Of a DNA stretch of 64,000 nucleotides, positions 59,789 to 64,000 are shown in pieces. Below the pieces are notes generated by a model, which worked only from the letters and a program-made list of their open reading frames with translations, ran no database searches and was not told the DNA's origin. Positions within the stretch are counted from its first letter, which is position 1, and each line of letters begins with the position of its first letter. The position numbers were made by a program, and so were the translations under genes. This stretch comes from Methyloprofundus sedimenti (GTDB taxonomy: Bacteria > Pseudomonadota > Gammaproteobacteria > Methylococcales > Methylomonadaceae): assembly GCF_002072955.1 (NCBI RefSeq), contig NZ_LPUF01000001.1:95001-159000 (forward strand), given 5' to 3'.

Positions 59789-61111
59789 TTACATGGCGTC
59801 AGCCTGAAGCGCCTGGATCGCGCCCTTGGGGCCGGCCCAGACTAGCGTGGCCGCACCTTCACGCGCGGCAATATCAGGCGAGTGGCCGAGCCAGGATCGG
59901 GGCTGCGATAGAAGCCCTTGAACATCAATCCGGACCATCACCACTCGCTCGCCATGTTCATTACGGTGATCTTCGAAAGCAATCCAGGCGGCGTCGCTTC
60001 CGTCCACGGCAAGTTTGACATCCGCGTAGGGCACCCAAGCAGCGGTGAGCAAGGCCAGTGGCTTGGAGAAGTGCCGCCCTTGGTCTGCGGACACTGCGTA
60101 GTAGACGCCAGGCCTTACACTGGTGCCCGTGTACCAGGCGACATGCAGCCGCCCCTTGGAATCGACACCAATTCCCAAGGTTATCTCCGGGCAATCACCT
60201 GCCTTGAAGCGGTCATCGTGAACCTTGACAGGAGAAGACCAGGTGGCGCCGCCATCGCTGGAAGCCGAAACCAACACATCCCGCACGGCATCGTATGAGC
60301 CCTTGAACTGGTCAAGCTTCGCACGCCAGGCGCTATACAGGACGCCGTCAGGCCCGACCGCCAGGGCAACACGACTGCGTTCGGAAGCACTTGCCGCGAT
60401 CATTATACTGGGCCCGAAGCTTAATCCGCCGTCGGTGGAGCGAGCGAGACGCAGCTGCACCTTGGGGTCGTCCGAATTTAGATAACGCTTATCTTCCGGT
60501 CGTTGATCCTCGGGTAGCTTGGCGCGGGCAAAGGCATCCCGGTAGTCCAGCCAAGCGACGATCACCGTCCCGTCAGGAGTAATAACCAAGTGAGTCGCCT
60601 CGGCACTGGTTTCAACCCCGTCTGCCGCTGCTACATCCACCGGTGCTGAAAAACTCCGGCCACCGTCGGTGGAGCGTACCAACCGAGGAATGGTGCGGCC
60701 GCGCTCGTCATACTGCGAAGGTACACGCCGCCCGTAGAGGACATACACCTCACCCTTGGGACCTACGGACACTTGAGCCGGATTTACGGTGGCGGAAACG
60801 ATGTCGGTGTCGTCCAGGCTGGCTACGACGGGATCGGCATAGCCCCGTTCGCCATTGGAACGAACAACGACCACCTCCGGAGAATTTTTGCCCTGCCGGA
60901 TCCAGGCCACGTAACGGATGCCGGTGCTAACGTCGAGAGCCACGGTCGGATTGGCTCCATCAGTGGCGAGAACGATTGGTTTAGAAGCGTCCGATATCTT
61001 GGCGCTGGGTACTTTCCGTGCGGCAACAGGTGTTGCTGGCGTCGACTCGACAACAACGGCGAGCGCGAAAACACAGAACGCCACCGTAAGTATGGTTTGC
61101 TTATTGTACAT
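59789..61111 (-). CDS. BNR/sialidase-like beta-propeller protein, paralogue lacking the Cys motif
   Basis: The ATG at 61111 (MYNKQTILTVAFCVFALAVV) is chosen, with AGGTGG upstream; a GTG at 61120 is less likely. The 440-residue secreted protein has Asp-box (BNR) repeats: RSTDGGRSFSAPV, RSTDGGLSFGPSI, SSDGGATWSSPV and SADQGRHFSKPL. The Asp boxes mark a sialidase-type propeller, but catalytic sialidase residues cannot be confirmed. It is a paralogue of the protein at 61987 but lacks its CVCC motif. It is the last gene of a three-gene operon. Confidence 0.8.
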   Translation of the reverse strand: MYNKQTILTVAFCVFALAVVVESTPATPVAARKVPSAKISDASKPIVLATDGANPTVALDVSTGIRYVAWIRQGKNSPEVVVVRSNGERGYADPVVASLDDTDIVSATVNPAQVSVGPKGEVYVLYGRRVPSQYDERGRTIPRLVRSTDGGRSFSAPVDVAAADGVETSAEATHLVITPDGTVIVAWLDYRDAFARAKLPEDQRPEDKRYLNSDDPKVQLRLARSTDGGLSFGPSIMIAASASERSRVALAVGPDGVLYSAWRAKLDQFKGSYDAVRDVLVSASSDGGATWSSPVKVHDDRFKAGDCPEITLGIGVDSKGRLHVAWYTGTSVRPGVYYAVSADQGRHFSKPLALLTAAWVPYADVKLAVDGSDAAWIAFEDHRNEHGERVVMVRIDVQGLLSQPRSWLGHSPDIAAREGAATLVWAGPKGAIQALQADAM

Positions 61112-61120
61112 TCTGCCCAC

Positions 61121-61990
61121 CTATTGAGATAAGGATTCTAAATAACGAACCAGCGTTTCAACCTCGATCTTCGACAAGCGTTTACCCGGCATCGCCCCGG
61201 CCATCATTCCCTCGGAGTAGCCTGTGACGATCTCAACATCGGGATCCACAATGGCGCGGGTGAGGTAGGCGCGATCGCGCAGTACACTGCGACCATCAGT
61301 GAGTTGGGCTGTTGAACCGGCCAAGCCCTTCCAGCTTGGCCCCATACCCTGCGTACCGTCGCTGGAGTGGCAAGTCAGGCAGCCGCGCTGATCCGCTAGT
61401 CGTCGGCCACGCCGGACCGCCGCCAACTCGCCGTCTTGCGCTTGCGGATTAGCCGCAATCGAGGCTGGGGCAGATCCCAAGGCTGCTTTGATGGTCTTAA
61501 GATTGTCGGCAGCACCGGGATCCATCGGACCCTGCCAGCGGCGTACGATCATCCCTTCCCGGTTGATGAGCAGGGTTGCGGGAACACCCAGCACGCGGAA
61601 ACGCTTACCAAAGCGGTTGTTCGGGTCGCGCCAAATCGAGAAGCCAATCTTCATGCCTTGCACGTAGCGTATCACCTCGTCGTCGGCCTCGCCTTCGTCG
61701 ATGTTCACACCCACCACCGCAAGGCCTTGTTCCTTATAACTAGTATAGATGGCTTCGAAGTCCGGCATTTCCTCGCGGCAAGGGGGACACCAGGTGGCCC
61801 AGGCATTGAGCAAGACGACCTGGCCACGCAGACTGGCGAGAGTCGCTTCCTGCTCGCTGCCGAGCACGCGCGCACTATACTCCGGCGCGAGTTGCGGTTC
61901 CGCACCACAAGCCGATGCGGCGAATCCGTTGACCATAATCAGTGCTATCATCCAAATATGAGTATTTTTCATGCGCTTCGCCATGTTCAC
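61121..61990 (-). CDS. TlpA-like thioredoxin fused to a C-terminal cytochrome c
   Basis: The protein has about 289 residues and a signal sequence (MKNTHIWMIALIMVNGF, with a weak lipobox ASAC). A TlpA/ResA thioredoxin domain with WATWCPPCREEMP (CxxC) spans about 35-165. A cytochrome c domain (from about 195) has GCLTCHSSDG (CxxCH) and the distal Met region MMAGAMPGKRLS. Fusion of the two is uncommon and suggests a periplasmic thiol or copper redox protein linked to electron transfer. The start could be GTG 61990, ATG 61984 or ATG 61972. The gene abuts both BNR genes. Confidence 0.82.
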   Translation of the reverse strand: MNMAKRMKNTHIWMIALIMVNGFAASACGAEPQLAPEYSARVLGSEQEATLASLRGQVVLLNAWATWCPPCREEMPDFEAIYTSYKEQGLAVVGVNIDEGEADDEVIRYVQGMKIGFSIWRDPNNRFGKRFRVLGVPATLLINREGMIVRRWQGPMDPGAADNLKTIKAALGSAPASIAANPQAQDGELAAVRRGRRLADQRGCLTCHSSDGTQGMGPSWKGLAGSTAQLTDGRSVLRDRAYLTRAIVDPDVEIVTGYSEGMMAGAMPGKRLSKIEVETLVRYLESLSQ

Positions 61991-63402
61991 GGTTCCATTT
62001 TTGGACTGGCGATCAGGGTTTGAATTCCTCCGCCCTGTTCCTCACCCTCGGGTACGAGGCCTCCCCAGGCCACTACAACCGAGTCGCCAAGTCCCGCGAC
62101 ATCAGGAATGGTGCCCGGCCAAGGTTGGGCGCGGATAACCTGACCATCCGTAGCCACCCGCACCAGATGAATCAAATCGGTATCGCCGCGCCGATCTTCG
62201 AAGGCCACCCAGGCGTTATCGTGGGCGTCGAGAGCGAGCTTGACATCACCGTAGGGCACCCATTCATCCGTGAGCAGCGCGATCGGCTCGGAAAAACTTT
62301 TCCCGCCATTGCTGGATACGGCGTAAAAAACGCCAGGATGTAGTTCAGTACCGGTGTACCAGGCGGCATGCAAGCGTCCCTTGGAATCTACCGAAAGTCC
62401 GGGAGTTATGTCCGGGCAGCCGCTAATCTTAAAGCGGTCGTCGTGAACCTTGACGGCCTTGGACCACGTTGCCCCATGATCGCGCGAGGCGGCGACGATA
62501 ATGTCACGCACAGCATCCACCGAGCCTTTCAACTCGGAGAAAGCCGAACCTCGTGTGCTGGCATAGAGTGGCCCGTCCACTCCTTGCGCCACTTTGGTTC
62601 CGCAACAAACGCAGACGGGCTTGGTAACCAGGGTGCTCTTGGCAAAACTGCGCCCGGCATCGATCGATCGCGTCACACGCAATTGTGACGCATACACGCC
62701 CCGAGGCGGGTGTTTCTTATGCTTCAGGACGTAAGTGATCGATTCACGAGAATCTAGCCAAGAGACGTAGAGTGAGCCGTCCGGAGCTACGAACAAATTC
62801 GCCATACCCAGCGATGTGACCAGACCTTCGATGGCCTCACTTCCGATCTCAATCGGCGCGGCAAAGCTCCGTCCACCATCTTCGGAGCGTGCCAATCGCA
62901 AGGTCTGGCGTCCGAGGTAGCTGCCCTCCAAGGTGAAATCCGGATCTTTGCTGCCATAAAGCACATAGACCTCGCCCTTCGGCCCCACGCCCACCTGGGT
63001 AGGATTGACAGAATGAGATATCACCCGATCCTTGGGCGAATTTACCACCACCGGGATACCGAAATGGCGGCCACCGTCATCCGAACGGGCCAGCAGAACC
63101 TCGAGTTTGGGATCAGCCTTCTTGCCCGTCTTCTGCACAGGTTCGGATGACGGCGCCTCTTGCGCCCAGGCCATATACACGGCCCCGGATTTCTGATCAA
63201 CCGCCACGGTAGGGTTGCGCCCGCCCGTCTGTTTGAGTATCAGCGTTTCGGAAAGAGCCAGCGATGGTGTAACAGCGGCTGATGCGTGAGGCGATTGCGC
63301 CGTGTCGCCGAGAGGGGCTGCGATGACCGGCGTAAGTCCGCCGCCGGATGCCATTAAAAGTGCGCCGAGCATTGTAGCGAGTCGTCGGGTATTGGGTGAC
63401 AT
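61987..63402 (-). CDS. BNR/sialidase-like beta-propeller protein with CVCC motif
   Basis: MSPNTRRLATMLGALLMA at 63402 is chosen as start because a signal peptide and an AGAGGA Shine-Dalgarno sequence lie there. The 471-residue secreted protein has Asp boxes RSDDGGRHFGIPV, RSEDGGRSFAAPI, RSIDAGRSFAKST, SRDHGATWSKAV and SNGGKSFSEPI. Between boxes three and four it has KPVCVCCGTKV. CxCC motifs recur in sialidase-family proteins near redox or copper proteins and might bind a metal. It is the first gene of the G+C-rich operon. Confidence 0.8.
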   Translation of the reverse strand: MSPNTRRLATMLGALLMASGGGLTPVIAAPLGDTAQSPHASAAVTPSLALSETLILKQTGGRNPTVAVDQKSGAVYMAWAQEAPSSEPVQKTGKKADPKLEVLLARSDDGGRHFGIPVVVNSPKDRVISHSVNPTQVGVGPKGEVYVLYGSKDPDFTLEGSYLGRQTLRLARSEDGGRSFAAPIEIGSEAIEGLVTSLGMANLFVAPDGSLYVSWLDSRESITYVLKHKKHPPRGVYASQLRVTRSIDAGRSFAKSTLVTKPVCVCCGTKVAQGVDGPLYASTRGSAFSELKGSVDAVRDIIVAASRDHGATWSKAVKVHDDRFKISGCPDITPGLSVDSKGRLHAAWYTGTELHPGVFYAVSSNGGKSFSEPIALLTDEWVPYGDVKLALDAHDNAWVAFEDRRGDTDLIHLVRVATDGQVIRAQPWPGTIPDVAGLGDSVVVAWGGLVPEGEEQGGGIQTLIASPKMEP

Positions 63403-63462
63403 TATTGTTTTCCTCTTTGTCTCAAGACGTTGCGTATGAATAGTCACGGCGATGCATGGCAA

Positions 63463-63791
63463 CCCTGTTTTCTCCTCCGCAACAAATGTAACTTTTCATT
63501 AGCTGCTGACCGTATAGGTCTACATTTATAAGACGTTTGAAAATGCATTTTCCCCACCTGAAAATTATAACTTTTTTCAAATGCTTACCATTTGCTATTA
63601 TTTCAACCCTATAATCACTTTAAAATATTATATTTTTCAATGAATTGCTTCTATTGAGCGGATGATAAAAATATTTATAGCCGCCCAGAAATTAAAAATA
63701 GCCCCCTCGCTAGCTAATTATTTTTTTGAAAATTATGGTGTGGGTAATATTGGCAGTACATTTCACCGTATGTGTTGAATTAGCTAAAAAT
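63463..63791. other. Intergenic, AT-rich
   Basis: No gene is supported. It should contain the promoter of the BNR operon. Composition returns from G+C-rich to AT-rich at about 63480. Confidence 0.45.
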
Positions 63792-63812
63792 GTCGGGTTA
63801 CGCTACGCCGAC
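63792..63812. repeat. REP-like hairpin beside RayT
   Basis: GTCGG (63792-63796) and CCGAC (63808-63812) flank GTTACGCTACG. The GTCGGGTTACGC type is commonly found next to RayT genes. Confidence 0.5.
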
Positions 63813-63830
63813 TTGCCTGGCTACCCAAGA

Positions 63831-64000
63831 TCATTCTCCATAACCCTCATCCTTAACACTCCCAAGATACCCAGACCAATCAGGGGGATAAATTCCAAGC
63901 TTAACAAAGCGGTGAAAGCTTGAATACGACCAGTTGCCAGGATGAGGCGCTAAGTCGTGTTTCACGGGATTCCAATGAATGTAATCACAATGCTTTTCGA
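63831..64000 (-). CDS. RayT C-terminal part, truncated by the window edge
   Basis: The last 55 codons read CDYIHWNPVKHDLAPHPGNW and SYSSFHRFVKLGIYPPDWSG before a stop at 63831. This is the (YIHYNPVKHG...DWPYSSFHRYV..G.YP.DW) C-terminus of DUF1568-type Y1 transposases. No frameshift is visible in this part, so it may be intact, unlike the other RayT copies. Confidence 0.8.
   Translation of the reverse strand, partial: EKHCDYIHWNPVKHDLAPHPGNWSYSSFHRFVKLGIYPPDWSGYLGSVKDEGYGE

Noticed and set aside
59918-62688. Several long plus-strand ORFs in the G+C-rich block
   Set aside because: They are shadows expected from high G+C opposite the BNR and TlpA-cytochrome genes; the minus-strand proteins have signal peptides and domains.
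59789-63402. True sialidases for sialic acid use
   Set aside because: Only the Asp-box propeller pattern is visible; no transporter, lyase or epimerase genes are near, and the partner is a thioredoxin-cytochrome fusion.
63726-63923. 65-codon plus-strand ORF at the right edge
   Set aside because: It runs antisense over the RayT C-terminus and the REP hairpin.

Overview
The window looks like a chromosomal segment of a moderately AT-rich gammaproteobacterium. My best guess is a methanotroph-like member of the Methylococcales. That rests on two copper-type TonB receptors next to a surface di-heme peroxidase and a secreted CorA/MopE-like protein, two TtpC-type TonB operons, a doeBDAC-ordered ectoine degradation cluster, and many REP/RayT relics. 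No methane monooxygenase gene is visible, so the assignment is inference.

Layout. Positions 1-3.7 kb hold the 3' part of a very large membrane protein gene (+) whose frame is open to the left edge. From 3.8 to 8.4 kb (-) lie an OlsF-like acyltransferase gene split by an IS982-family element with a clean 6-bp target duplication, an alpha/beta hydrolase and an M14-type carboxypeptidase. A 51-residue membrane protein follows at 8.7 kb (+), then a moxR-DUF58 pair (-) and a DUF5765-like membrane protein (+). From 12.3 to 17.5 kb a six-gene TonB operon (DUF3450-like, TtpC, ExbB, ExbD, TonB, TPR) runs rightwards. From 18.2 to 29.3 kb (-) there is a candidate copper-acquisition region: an FN3/discoidin-like secreted protein, a secreted protein, a TonB receptor, a di-heme peroxidase, a second secreted protein with the same C-terminal module, a broken exbB, and a second receptor. 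Both receptors carry the CxxxM...HxM pattern of the copper receptor OprC. An FNR/CRP-type regulator (+) follows.

From 31 to 38 kb (+) is an iron-uptake set (FecI-like sigma factor, FecR, STN-type siderophore receptor, PepSY membrane protein). It is interrupted by a transposase relic and a vapBC pair. From 38.5 to 41 kb come a HEPN-MNT pair whose HEPN histidine is replaced, palindromic repeats and a DUF1134-like protein. From 41.4 to 46.6 kb (-) is the ectoine breakdown operon doeB-doeD-doeA-doeC. From 46.7 to 49 kb are a dead RayT gene, a lipoprotein and a MITE-like repeat, followed by an assimilatory nitrate reductase pair (+). From 53.5 to 58.5 kb (-) is a second complete copy of the six-gene TonB operon, preceded by a 260-bp tandem duplication. 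From 59.8 to 63.4 kb (-) lies a visibly G+C-rich block encoding BNR/sialidase-like protein, TlpA-cytochrome c fusion, and a second BNR protein; it looks acquired. The right edge cuts into a RayT gene with a REP hairpin beside it.

How it fits together. The TonB operons can energise the three TonB receptors. The 12.3-kb operon lies closest to the copper receptors and shares a palindromic AGGTCA/TGACCT-type motif with the region upstream of the CorA-like gene. The exbB relic beside receptor 2 suggests a third TonB operon has been lost. No rRNA or tRNA gene and no CRISPR array was recognised.
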